Made by a program: the position numbers and the translations under genes
The notes under the pieces: generated by a model
What the model saw: only the letters and a program-made list of their open reading frames with translations
Told to the model about the DNA's origin: nothing
Databases searched by the model: none
NCBI RefSeq assembly: GCF_007858535.1
Contig: NZ_CP040174.1
Coordinates: 1,116,001 to 1,180,000 of the forward strand
Direction of reading: 5' to 3'
Origin: Arthrobacter sp. UKPF54-2
GTDB taxonomy: Bacteria; Actinomycetota; Actinomycetes; Actinomycetales; Micrococcaceae
Length of the DNA: 64,000 nt
Shown: positions 23,624-31,265 of the stretch, piece by piece
How the letters are laid out: each line of letters begins with the position of its first letter
How positions within the stretch are numbered: position 1 is the stretch's first letter

Positions 23624-24919
23624 CTAGTCCGCGCCCGTGGCCAGCACCAGGGGCAGCCTCCGGATGTTGGCCGCCGTATCCTCGGCGACCTTCGGCAAGG
23701 AATCCATCCAGCCGGAGAGATCGTCCCGGGCTGAGTCGAAGGCCTCCACCATGTGCTGCCTGAAATGGTTCACAATCGCGTCCGCGCGGTCCTCCGCGAC
23801 GCCGAACGGAGCACCGGCGGCGACCAGCATCGTGCTGCTGATGCGCTGCAGCCGGTACTCACCCTTCACGCTCATTGCCAGGTCGATGCCGGATTCCCCG
23901 TCCCAATAGGGCGCATAGCTTGCGAGGTCGTACAGGGGGGCAAGCCGCGCCCGCCGGCCACTCAGCAGCAGGGAATAATTCTTGGCGTGGGCGTCGGTAC
24001 CGGCCACCACGGTATTGAAGACCAACGCCCTGTAAAGGGCCTCCCCGGTGTCCCGTCGGTCGGCCTCTTCGGGCAGGGACCGCACCAGGGCCGCCATGTC
24101 CGACATGCCTGGCCCGCCGTCCCGGTGCTGGTACTTCTTGGCCGGCGACACACTCAATGACTGGCAGAGGTCTTCCTGGTGGAGCCGGCGCCATGTTCCG
24201 TCTCCGGCCACCTCGCGGTCATAACGCTCCGTGACGAACACGTCCCAGTCGCCGATCTTTGCGAGCTCGGATTTCGCCACATTGAGCCCCAGGAACTGAG
24301 CGGCGCGCATGGTCAGCTGTTCGACGACGTCGAGCCTGCTGAAGTTCCCCGCAGCCGGCTTCAGGATGTGGGTGGTGGGTAGGGCATCCGTGGGCACTCC
24401 CCAACTGCCGTCCGGAAGCCGGTGCAGGGCAATCTTGGGCTGCGCACCCGCAAGGCTGAAGCGTCCGGCCGCATCGTTGTACGGTGTTCCGTCCTCATAC
24501 TCGGCGACAACGCGGTCCAACATCTCGGCAACTTCGGAAGTGGTGACGGGCCGGACGCCACGCCGGGAAATAGTCGCGTCGGAAGACTCATGGCCTGGCG
24601 CAGCAAATTGGAGGGCGCCGGCGACATCCGTACCGATGTGCTCGAGGATGGCAAACGGATTGGACGGCGATACGCCAAAGCGCCGCGCAATCGTGCGCAT
24701 CGCCCCGTCGCTGTCCGGCAGGAGACCCTGCAGGAAAGGCAGGACTGCCCGCTTCTTGTGCAGGGCGGCGGCCAACGGCATCGACAGCGAGAGTGGGGTG
24801 GCATCCGGCATGGCCTGGTACTCGGGCCGGTAGCGGAACGTCAGATTGCCTGACGGCGTCTGCTCGACCCGCCCGCACAGGGTTCCGTCCATAAAGACGT
24901 CGAGGGCCCGGGTCACCAT
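23624..24919 (-). CDS. hipA: HipA-family serine/threonine kinase toxin
   Basis: 431-residue full-length HipA. N-terminal subdomain VFMDGTLCGRVEQ...PLSLSMPL, P-loop segment FSLAGAQPKIAL with the autophosphorylatable Ser155, catalytic loop GTDAHAKNYSLL (D309, N314) and metal-binding APLYDLAS (D331). HipA kinases phosphorylate GltX or other translation factors and cause dormancy. All key residues are intact, so it should be active. It overlaps hipB by 7 nt. It sits between the Mrr-like and hsdR genes of a type I restriction locus, suggesting an abortive or guardian role in defence (inference). Confidence 0.93.
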   Translation of the reverse strand: MVTRALDVFMDGTLCGRVEQTPSGNLTFRYRPEYQAMPDATPLSLSMPLAAALHKKRAVLPFLQGLLPDSDGAMRTIARRFGVSPSNPFAILEHIGTDVAGALQFAAPGHESSDATISRRGVRPVTTSEVAEMLDRVVAEYEDGTPYNDAAGRFSLAGAQPKIALHRLPDGSWGVPTDALPTTHILKPAAGNFSRLDVVEQLTMRAAQFLGLNVAKSELAKIGDWDVFVTERYDREVAGDGTWRRLHQEDLCQSLSVSPAKKYQHRDGGPGMSDMAALVRSLPEEADRRDTGEALYRALVFNTVVAGTDAHAKNYSLLLSGRRARLAPLYDLASYAPYWDGESGIDLAMSVKGEYRLQRISSTMLVAAGAPFGVAEDRADAIVNHFRQHMVEAFDSARDDLSGWMDSLPKVAEDTAANIRRLPLVLATGAD

Positions 24920-25137
24920 CGCACCTTCCCCGTCTCGCGGTCGCGGATGGCCATCTCGTAGCCCAGGGCCTGGAAGACATCCATAAATTTAGACGTCTCC
25001 ACGGTGGACTTGCCCGACTCGAGGTCGATCACGAAGGTCCGCGAAACGTTCGCACGGCGCCCCAGTTCCGCCTGCGACCAGCCCCGCTCCTCGCGGAGTT
25101 CGCGGACCAGCGGCCCGGCCTCACGGACTGTGTACAT
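24913..25137 (-). CDS. hipB: HipB-type XRE-family antitoxin/repressor
   Basis: 74-residue Cro/CI-type helix-turn-helix protein: LVRELREERGWSQAELGRRA, NVSRTFVIDLESGKST, then MDVFQALGYEMAIRDRETGK. It should neutralise HipA and repress the hipBA promoter. The ATG has CAGGAG 6 nt upstream. Three palindromic repeats directly upstream are its likely operators. It terminates inside hipA (7-nt overlap), ensuring coupled synthesis. Confidence 0.93.
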   Translation of the reverse strand: MYTVREAGPLVRELREERGWSQAELGRRANVSRTFVIDLESGKSTVETSKFMDVFQALGYEMAIRDRETGKVRW

Positions 25138-25150
25138 TGCGGCTCCTGTC

Positions 25151-25215
25151 GGCGTACGGCGACTTTAGCATTTGTTGCCGTACGGCGACTTTAGCAGTTG
25201 TTGCCGTACGGCGAC
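25151..25215 (-). promoter_or_regulatory. hipBA promoter/operator: three palindromic iterons with 26-bp period
   Basis: Near-palindromes centred on GCCGTACGGC occur at 25151-25160 (GGCGTACGGC, one mismatch), 25177-25186 and 25203-25212. Copies of GTACGGCGAC start at 25154, 25180 and 25206, exactly 26 bp apart. On the coding strand each of the two spacers holds TGCTAAAGT, an extended -10-like element. The layout resembles the multi-operator arrays bound cooperatively by HipB dimers. Confidence 0.85.
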
Positions 25216-25229
25216 AAGAGTCCGCGCTA

Positions 25230-26162
25230 TTAGAAGAAGTCTTCGTCGAGTTCCACCACGTCGTAGCTTTGTTTCACCTGAACGCCCACGCGGTACTTGA
25301 TCATGAGGTTCACCAGCCGTGTGCCGTCGATCAGGATCGTCCGGGTGGGGATGTTGGCGGCATAGTCCTTGGCACCTTGCGAAAATCGGCTGGTGGTAAT
25401 GAACACGCCCTTGGACGCGGAGACACCATGAAGAGCCCCAACGAAGGCCTGAATGGCTTCCCGGCCAACGGTGTTCTCCGCGCTGTACCGCTTGGCTTGG
25501 ATGTAGACGCGGTCAAGGCCAAGCGCATCCTGGTCAATGACGCCGTCGATCCCGCCGTCGCCGGAACCGCCAATGCGGCGGCCTCGCTGCTCGGCTCCCC
25601 CGTAACCCATCTTCAGGAGAAGATCCACGACCGCATGCTCAAAAAAATCAGGGGAGCTTGCCAGGATCCGACTTAACAGCGACGATCCAGTTTCGGCGTG
25701 AATTCGATCGATGGCGGCTTCAATAACGTCGGTAGGATCTGCGTCTTCGTCCAGGATTTCGATCTCCGGCGACGGAGATGTCTCTCGACGCGCGGCGCGC
25801 ACTTCTGCCTGATGCCGACGGTAGGCCTCCACTTCGCGCAACTGAGCCTGCGCCAGCCCTTCGGGGTATCTCGTGAGGAGTTGCTGCCCGACATCCGTAA
25901 TGACATAGAGAGCGTTATCCGGCCGGGCCAGGGCGGTGGCGGCGATCAGGTGGGAGATTGCCCAGCCGACGCGCCCCTTTGCCTTGAGGTCTCCGGAACC
26001 CAGGCGAACGGCGCGCAGTTCCTCGGGCAGGCCAAGAACGTCCATCGCCTGTTTGGTGAGCTCCGTCCGGGTACGAGCTTGTCCGTCTGACAGGACCCGG
26101 AGGATGGGGGTCATGAACCCGTGCCACTTGGGGATGCCGCCCTGCTCTGTGGTTTGGGTCAT
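25230..26162 (-). CDS. Mrr-type restriction endonuclease
   Basis: 310-residue protein with a winged-helix Mrr_N region (MTPILRVLSDGQARTRTEL, TALARPDNALYVIT) and a PD-(D/E)XK nuclease of Mrr type: FFEHAVVDLLLKMGYGG (E175), GGSGDGGIDGVID (D206) and VYIQAKRY (Q222-x-K224). Mrr enzymes cut methylated or otherwise modified DNA (type IV restriction). Placed directly after hsdS with a TGATG overlap, it would be co-made with the methylase and must tolerate its product. ATG 26162 (GGAGAG 5 nt upstream) is chosen over GTG 26165. Confidence 0.9.
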   Translation of the reverse strand: MTQTTEQGGIPKWHGFMTPILRVLSDGQARTRTELTKQAMDVLGLPEELRAVRLGSGDLKAKGRVGWAISHLIAATALARPDNALYVITDVGQQLLTRYPEGLAQAQLREVEAYRRHQAEVRAARRETSPSPEIEILDEDADPTDVIEAAIDRIHAETGSSLLSRILASSPDFFEHAVVDLLLKMGYGGAEQRGRRIGGSGDGGIDGVIDQDALGLDRVYIQAKRYSAENTVGREAIQAFVGALHGVSASKGVFITTSRFSQGAKDYAANIPTRTILIDGTRLVNLMIKYRVGVQVKQSYDVVELDEDFF

Positions 26163-27319
26163 CACAGCTCTCCTTTGAACGCGCGATCCTGGAGGGAAGC
26201 GAACAGCGCGTCCAGTTCGGCAAGGTGCTTCCGGTGGGTTTCCTTCAGGCGTTCGACGGCAGCGACGCGGGTCGCAAAGGCCTGCTGGAGTTCGAGGGGA
26301 GGAACGGCGATTTCGAGATTTCCCACGATCTTCGTATTCAGATTCAGCATTGTCGCGCCTTGAGCTGCTCCCGTAAGTCTATTTCTGGCCTCTCGACCGG
26401 ACAGAACCGCGCATAGATAGGTGGAAACAAGGTGCTTCGCAGAGGGTCGGATGATGAGAGATCCCGTTCCACACAACATAGGTCCATGGCTCTCAAGGAC
26501 TTCGGCGCAACGCCCGATCTCACCGCGCCTGCCGAGAACGACATCTCCGGCCAAGAGCCGAAAGCTTTCGAGGTCAGTGAACTTGGCGACCGATACGGAA
26601 AAGGACGAGTCCGCGACGATCTTGCCGTCTCGTATATGCATTGGATTCACAAGAGGAACACCGCCATCCACGTAGTCTCCCTTGTGGAGGAGTGACCCGA
26701 ATGGGCCGGTTTGGATACGGATGCAGACCTCAGCCAACTTCATGCGGGGAACCGAGCTGACTTCGCTTTCCATTCGCTGGAAGATCGACTGGGTGAGGGT
26801 GTCGAGGTGGGCGAGGGCTTGGCGGCGCTTGGTGCGGAGTTCGTCGGCATTGTCCAGGATCGCCGCGATCCGCCGCTGCTCGTCGAGAGGTGGAAGTGGA
26901 ACCCGCCATGCCTTCAGCATTGAAAGATTGATATTGTTCTGAGCAATACCCCGACCGCTAGCCGACAACAAACCAACCGAGGCATCAAGAAAGTGGCGCA
27001 GATAGCTGGTATCGGCTTGTTTAGGGTCGACCTGCAACCCGGCAATCGCCTGGTTGCTGCTTGCGGGAATCCCGAGGACTGCGGTTCTGCCGATGGTGGC
27101 GAATATGGAAACTAAGAGCGTTCCAGCTGGCCAGAGCTTGGCTGTGCTTGTTGATAGCCCAGTTTCACTGATTGTCTCGGCTGTCCCAGTCACCTGGCCC
27201 TGCAGCATGTCGCCGATCTTCACCCATGGAATTTGTCCACCGAAATTTCCGGGATCTTTACGGCTCGGAGTCCCCCCCGATTCAATGCGACAGACTTCCC
27301 CCAGCGTTACGGTCCTCAC
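26162..27319 (-). CDS. hsdS: Type I restriction-modification specificity subunit S
   Basis: 385-residue HsdS with two target-recognition domains. TRD1 (about 1-140) includes GGTPSRKDPGNFGGQIPWVK and ends in the conserved helix VPLPPLDEQRRIAAILDNAD. TRD2 (about 190-345) ends in the matching AVPPLELQQAFATRVAAVE. These central and C-terminal helical repeats set the spacing of a bipartite DNA target. The gene is visibly poorer in G+C than its neighbours, notably in TRD2 and the end of TRD1, as expected for exchanged TRDs. The GTG start overlaps the hsdM stop (GTGA). Confidence 0.93.
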   Translation of the reverse strand: MRTVTLGEVCRIESGGTPSRKDPGNFGGQIPWVKIGDMLQGQVTGTAETISETGLSTSTAKLWPAGTLLVSIFATIGRTAVLGIPASSNQAIAGLQVDPKQADTSYLRHFLDASVGLLSASGRGIAQNNINLSMLKAWRVPLPPLDEQRRIAAILDNADELRTKRRQALAHLDTLTQSIFQRMESEVSSVPRMKLAEVCIRIQTGPFGSLLHKGDYVDGGVPLVNPMHIRDGKIVADSSFSVSVAKFTDLESFRLLAGDVVLGRRGEIGRCAEVLESHGPMLCGTGSLIIRPSAKHLVSTYLCAVLSGREARNRLTGAAQGATMLNLNTKIVGNLEIAVPPLELQQAFATRVAAVERLKETHRKHLAELDALFASLQDRAFKGEL

Positions 27320-28812
27320 TTCAGCAGCTCCCGCAGCTCCGACATCCCCTGAGTGATCTCACATTCGAGCTTGTCCAACGCAGCCAAGATATCCGCCGGC
27401 TCCGCATGGTCGACTACTTCGTGTTCGATCTCGCGGTACCGGTTCAGCGACAAGTCATAGTCCTTCGCCACGATCTCCGACAGCGGTACGCAGAACGACT
27501 GTTCCGTCCGCGCGCGGGTGAGTTCCGCCGTCGTGCGTTCCTTCCAGCGCGAAAGAACATCGGGGAGGTCGGACGCGCCGAGCGCTGTGCGCTTGTCGTC
27601 CAGCGAGAAGCCGTCCGCGCGGACGTCGTAGAACCAGACGTTATCGGTGCCGCCGGAGTTGGTCTTGGTGAAGAAGAGGATGGCGGTGGACACTCCGGCG
27701 TAGGGCTTGAACACGCCGGACGGGAGCTTGACCACGGCGTCGAGCTTGTGGCCCTCTACGATCAGCTTCCGCAGTTCCTTGTGGGCCTTGCTGGAGCCGA
27801 ACAGAACACCGTCGGGCACTACGACCGCGGCGCGGCCGCCGTTCTTCAGCAACCGGATGAAGAGCGCCAGGAACAGCAGCTCGGTTTTCTTGGTCTTGAC
27901 CAGGGCCAGCAGGTCCTTGGCCACATTGTCATAGTCCAGGCTGCCTGCGAACGGGGGGTTGGCGAGGATGACGTCGTATTTCTCCTCCTCGGTGCTATGC
28001 AGGTCCGCGAGGGAGTCCCGGTAGGCGATGTCCGGGTTCTCCACGCCGTGCAACAGCATGTTCATGGAGCCGATCCGGAGCATGGTGTTGTCAAAGTCGA
28101 AGCCGTGGAACTGCTCATTATGGAAGAACTTGTTCGACTCTGCATTGGTCAGCAGGTTCGGGTGGTTCTTCCGGAGGTGCTCCCCCGCCTGGACGAGGAA
28201 CCCGCAGGTGCCGGATGCGGGATCGCAGATGGCTTCCATCGGCTTGGGTGCCGTCATGTCCACCATGAGGTCGATGATGTGCCGCGGTGTGCGGAACTGC
28301 CCGTTGGTACCGGCCGACGACAGCTTGGACAGCATGTACTCGTAGAGGTCGCCCTTGGTGTCCCGGCCGTCCATGTTGATGCCGTCAATGACATCCACCA
28401 CCTGCTGCAGGACCCCAGCGTTCGGGATTTTGAACTGGGCGTCCCGCATGTGGTGGCTGTAGGTTGACTCCTCGCCGTTGGCCAGCTTGGGCAGCTCGTT
28501 GCGCAGGAACGGGAAGACGGACTCCGAGAACACGGTGAACATCTCGTCCTTGGCGAAGTTCTTGAACCGGCTCCAGCGCAGATCCGCGTACGGCCGGCCC
28601 TTGGGGTCGTTACCTGAAGGGAAGACGGCGTCCTCCATCGGCTGGCCCAGCAGGTTGGCTCTCTTTTCCTGCAGTGTGTGGCGCTCGTCCAGCCTCTTCA
28701 GGAAGAGCAGATAGGTGATCTGCTCGATGACCTCCAGCGGGTTGGAGATGCCACCGCTCCAGAACGTATTCCAGACCTTGTCGACTTGGGACTTAATTTC
28801 ACCGGTAATCAC
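27316..28812 (-). CDS. hsdM: Type I restriction-modification methyltransferase subunit M
   Basis: 498-residue N6-adenine methyltransferase. N-terminal HsdM_N (DKVWNTFWSGGISNPLEVIE), SAM-binding motif I ICDPASGTCGFLVQ (197-202), catalytic motif IV ILANPPFAG (NPPF 285-288) and FRTPRHI ahead of motif I. With HsdS it methylates the recognition site; with HsdR it restricts. First gene of the island. The GTG start has no Shine-Dalgarno, but TAAGCT (28819-28824 on the complement) lies six bases before it, suggesting a leaderless transcript. Confidence 0.95.
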   Translation of the reverse strand: MITGEIKSQVDKVWNTFWSGGISNPLEVIEQITYLLFLKRLDERHTLQEKRANLLGQPMEDAVFPSGNDPKGRPYADLRWSRFKNFAKDEMFTVFSESVFPFLRNELPKLANGEESTYSHHMRDAQFKIPNAGVLQQVVDVIDGINMDGRDTKGDLYEYMLSKLSSAGTNGQFRTPRHIIDLMVDMTAPKPMEAICDPASGTCGFLVQAGEHLRKNHPNLLTNAESNKFFHNEQFHGFDFDNTMLRIGSMNMLLHGVENPDIAYRDSLADLHSTEEEKYDVILANPPFAGSLDYDNVAKDLLALVKTKKTELLFLALFIRLLKNGGRAAVVVPDGVLFGSSKAHKELRKLIVEGHKLDAVVKLPSGVFKPYAGVSTAILFFTKTNSGGTDNVWFYDVRADGFSLDDKRTALGASDLPDVLSRWKERTTAELTRARTEQSFCVPLSEIVAKDYDLSLNRYREIEHEVVDHAEPADILAALDKLECEITQGMSELRELLK

Positions 28813-28862
28813 AGATCGAGCTTAGTGGGCAGGGCCGACCATGTTCGCCGCAGCCCCGGCCC

Positions 28863-29246
28863 CTAGTCCTGGTGCAGTTGGACGTAGTTCCCGCAGCCGT
28901 CGTCGAGCACCACCGTGGTGCCGCCGGGTCCCTCCGAGGGTTCGCCCTGGAAAATCACGCCCTTCGCCGCCAGCCGCTCGTACTCAGCCCGCACATCCGG
29001 CACGCCAAAGACAATCGCCGGCAGGCCCGCGTCGTGGCAGGCGTTCATATAGGCCGCACCGATCGGGTTGTCGCTGGGTTCCAGCAGCAGCCCCACCGAG
29101 CCGCCTCCCGCGCCGGCCGGATCCTTGATGATGTAGAGGTTGTGTTCCGGCAGCGCCATGAGCGTTTCGAAGCCCAAAATGCCGGTGTAGAACTCGTGGG
29201 CGGACGCCGGGTCCTTGACGTGGATGGAGCACATTTTTAGTCGCAT
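28863..29246 (-). CDS. VOC-family (glyoxalase/dioxygenase superfamily) protein
   Basis: 127-residue vicinal-oxygen-chelate protein made of two beta-alpha-beta-beta-beta modules: CSIHVKDPASAHEFYTGILG then PAIVFGVPDVRAEYERLAAKG and LDDGCGNYVQL. Potential metal ligands are His9 and the late Gln/His near the C-terminus. Function could be lyase, dioxygenase or resistance-type binding; not resolvable. The ATG lies 7 nt after TAGCCT (complement 29254-29259), a leaderless arrangement. It stands immediately upstream of the hsdM promoter region on the same strand. Confidence 0.88.
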   Translation of the reverse strand: MRLKMCSIHVKDPASAHEFYTGILGFETLMALPEHNLYIIKDPAGAGGGSVGLLLEPSDNPIGAAYMNACHDAGLPAIVFGVPDVRAEYERLAAKGVIFQGEPSEGPGGTTVVLDDGCGNYVQLHQD

Positions 29247-29369
29247 GCGCCCTAGGCTACGCCAGGCCGGTGCGCCCGGGAACGGGGCATTGACGGCCCG
29301 CCCGGGATGGATTCCAATGGAATCAGCGGAACAGTGTCCGCCCGGGACGGGTTCCGCAGGAGGTGCGCG

Positions 29370-29984
29370 ATGCCGTCACTGCCAGGATCCGGTCCGCTGT
29401 GGGCCCTGCAGATCCTCTTCCTCGCCCTGATCGTCATCGCCGCCGCGGGCGGCTCGGTGTACCTCGCGCGGAAGCATCACGCGTCCGACGGCGCCCTGCC
29501 GGACGCCGTGTTCTGGGACGGTTTCGCGGGCCTCGCCATTGTGGCCCCCGCCGTTCTCCTGCCGTCCCTGGCCTCGCCGCCGGTCGGGCTGCTGCTCGGC
29601 ACCCTTGCCGTCACAACGGCGGCGCTTAGTTACCGCTGGACCCCAGAGCTGTTCCGCCGGCAGGCGGCCCGGCGCGCCGCCCGGGACGCCGCGGCCGCCG
29701 ATGCGGAGGCCGCCCTCCGGCACCAGGCGGCCCTGGCCCGCTGGCAGCGCTACGAACTTGATCCGGCCTGCTGCATCGACTTCCCGGCGATGAGCGACCC
29801 CCGCCGGCCGGAGACCTCGGCCATGCTCAAGGCCATGAAAGCGGCCGAGCAGCAGCGCAGCGGGGCCGGACGCGGCCCGGCCTCCGGCGGCTACACCACC
29901 GCCGTCGACCGGCTGGAACGGGCGCTGGCCGAGGCCGAACGCGCCGCCGGCGCGCGGCACACGTCCTCCGAGGCGGCACGATGA
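29370..29984 (+). CDS. Membrane protein of unknown function
   Basis: 204-residue protein. An N-terminal TM helix (LWALQILFLALIVIAAAG) and one or two further hydrophobic helices (GFAGLAIVAPAVLLPSLA, VGLLLGTLAVTTAALSY) are followed by a cytosolic Ala/Arg/Glu-rich helical region of about 100 residues that looks like a coiled coil (RRQAARRAARDAAAADAEAA). I recognise no family. ATG 29370 has GCAGGAGGTG (29357-29365) upstream; the longer in-frame ORF has none. The stop overlaps the next start (ATGA), so it is co-translated with the dinucleotide-binding protein. Confidence 0.78.
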   Translation: MPSLPGSGPLWALQILFLALIVIAAAGGSVYLARKHHASDGALPDAVFWDGFAGLAIVAPAVLLPSLASPPVGLLLGTLAVTTAALSYRWTPELFRRQAARRAARDAAAADAEAALRHQAALARWQRYELDPACCIDFPAMSDPRRPETSAMLKAMKAAEQQRSGAGRGPASGGYTTAVDRLERALAEAERAAGARHTSSEAAR

Positions 29985-30619
29985 CTGACATCACGATTAT
30001 CGGCAGCGGCAACATGGCCCGGGCGATCGGCCTCCGCGCGGTGGCGGCGGGACGGTCCGTCCAGGTCCTGGACCGGAGCCCGGACAACGCCGCTAAACTC
30101 GCGGCGGAGCTGGGCCCCACGACGAGGTCCGGGGGCCTCGGCGACGTACCCGAGGGAGACATTGTGGTCCTGGCCCTCTACTTCGAACCGGCCAAGGAGG
30201 TCGCCACGCACTACGGCGACACACTCAGCGGCAAGACGGTGATCGAGATCAGCAACCCCGTCAACATGGAGACGGGCGACTCGCTGGTGGTCGACCCGGG
30301 AACATCCGCGGCGGAGGAAGTGGCCCGGCTCCTCCCCGGCGCCCGGGTTGTCAAGGCGTTCAACACCACGTTCGCCGGCACCCTCGCCGAGGGCTCAGCG
30401 CAAGGCATGCCGCTGGACGTCTTCATCGCCTCCGACTCGGAGGCGGCCCGGAACGAGGTGGCGGCCTTCGTCACCGCGGCAGGGCTCCGGCCCCTCCAGG
30501 TCGGGGCGCTTCGCCACGCCCGCGAGCTGGAGGGGATGCAGCTGCTGGTGATCGGCCTGCAGATGAATCCGGCGTACGAGACCTTTAACTGGGGCACGGC
30601 GCTGAAGATCCTCGACTGA
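29981..30619 (+). CDS. NADPH-dependent F420 reductase-like dinucleotide-binding protein
   Basis: 212-residue Rossmann protein of the F420H2:NADP+ oxidoreductase-like family. Motifs: DITIIGSGNMARAIGLRA (dinucleotide-binding glycines), VLALYFEPAKEV, VIEISNPVN and VVKAFNTTFAGTL, the last two typical of the family. It would reduce or oxidise a small cofactor or substrate with NADP(H). Many actinobacterial members occur without proven F420 use. It is translationally coupled to the upstream membrane protein and converges with the PNPOx-like gene. Confidence 0.88.
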   Translation: MTDITIIGSGNMARAIGLRAVAAGRSVQVLDRSPDNAAKLAAELGPTTRSGGLGDVPEGDIVVLALYFEPAKEVATHYGDTLSGKTVIEISNPVNMETGDSLVVDPGTSAAEEVARLLPGARVVKAFNTTFAGTLAEGSAQGMPLDVFIASDSEAARNEVAAFVTAAGLRPLQVGALRHARELEGMQLLVIGLQMNPAYETFNWGTALKILD

Positions 30620-30639
30620 GCAGCGCCGCGCCCGCCGGC

Positions 30640-31122
30640 CTAGAGGTCGACCGTGCCGCTTTCGCCGACGCTCATCCGGCTGTTGGTGACCTTCGACTTC
30701 ACCCACTGCAGGACGGTCGCGGCCGTGCCGCCCGGGCTGGTCCAGTACTCGGCGGAATCCGAATCCACGTGCAGCAGGACCGCCTCCGGGGTTTCCGGGC
30801 CGTCCGGGAACCACGCCTCAACCGCCTGGTTCCACCGGTCGCGGATTTCCTGCCGGTCCGTGACCACCTCGGCCGTCCCGGCCACGGAAACCCACTCCGT
30901 GCGCCTCCCGAAGGAGACATTGACCGTGGGGTTGGCGCCGATGTGCGCGACCTGCGAGGTGCCGGACGACGTGAAGAACCACATGTCGCCGTCGGCCTCG
31001 ACGTCCTGGACGGCCAGCGGCCGGCTGACGAGCGCGCCCTTTTCGTTGATGGTGGTGAACATCCCGATCCTCGAATCGTTAATGATCTCCGTCACCTTGC
31101 TGATGTCCTGTGCGTCCGACAT
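30640..31122 (-). CDS. Pyridoxamine-5'-phosphate-oxidase-fold (FMN-binding) general stress protein
   Basis: 160-residue split-barrel flavoprotein of the general-stress-protein-26 type: IGMFTTINEKGALVSRPLA, GDMWFFTSSGTSQVAHIG, VNVSFGRRTEWVSVAGTAEV and the Trp-containing tail AEYWTSPGG. It probably binds FMN or F420. ATG 31122 has GAGGTG 6 nt upstream, so the longer in-frame start is not used. A promoter with TTGAAA-18 bp-TAGGCT lies 40-76 nt upstream, inside a flanking inverted repeat. Confidence 0.88.
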   Translation of the reverse strand: MSDAQDISKVTEIINDSRIGMFTTINEKGALVSRPLAVQDVEADGDMWFFTSSGTSQVAHIGANPTVNVSFGRRTEWVSVAGTAEVVTDRQEIRDRWNQAVEAWFPDGPETPEAVLLHVDSDSAEYWTSPGGTAATVLQWVKSKVTNSRMSVGESGTVDL

Positions 31123-31152
31123 GCGCTCACCTCGTCCTTGATCCAACGGGGA

Positions 31153-31232
31153 AGGTCCCCCTCCCGCAAGCCTATTGATAAGTGTGCTTACTTTTCAAGA
31201 TGCACACGCACAGGCTGGCGCGAGGGGGACCT
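31153..31232. repeat. 15-bp inverted repeats flanking an AT-rich 50-bp core
   Basis: AGGTCCCCCTCCCGC (31153-31167) matches the reverse complement of GCGCGAGGGGGACCT (31218-31232) in 14 of 15 positions. The enclosed 50 bp are markedly AT-rich for this genome and contain the promoter of the PNPOx-like gene. This could be a regulatory dyad or the remnant of a tiny non-autonomous element. Confidence 0.65.
31169..31198 (-). promoter_or_regulatory. Promoter of the PNPOx-like gene
   Basis: On the minus strand TTGAAA (31198-31193) and TAGGCT (31174-31169) are separated by 18 bp. Expected start of transcription is near 31162, giving a leader of about 40 nt with a GAGGTG ribosome site. Both hexamers are close to actinobacterial housekeeping consensus. 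Confidence 0.6.
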
Positions 31233-31265
31233 CGGCTGTAAGGGTTCCGGCGGTAGCGAACGCGG

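Noticed and set aside
25151..25215. CRISPR array
   Set aside because: Only three short copies with 16-nt intervals that are themselves repeated; no spacer diversity and no cas gene. The layout fits HipB operators.
20152..28812. Transposon or prophage carrying the restriction locus
   Set aside because: No transposase, integrase or flanking direct repeats seen; only hsdS shows deviant composition.
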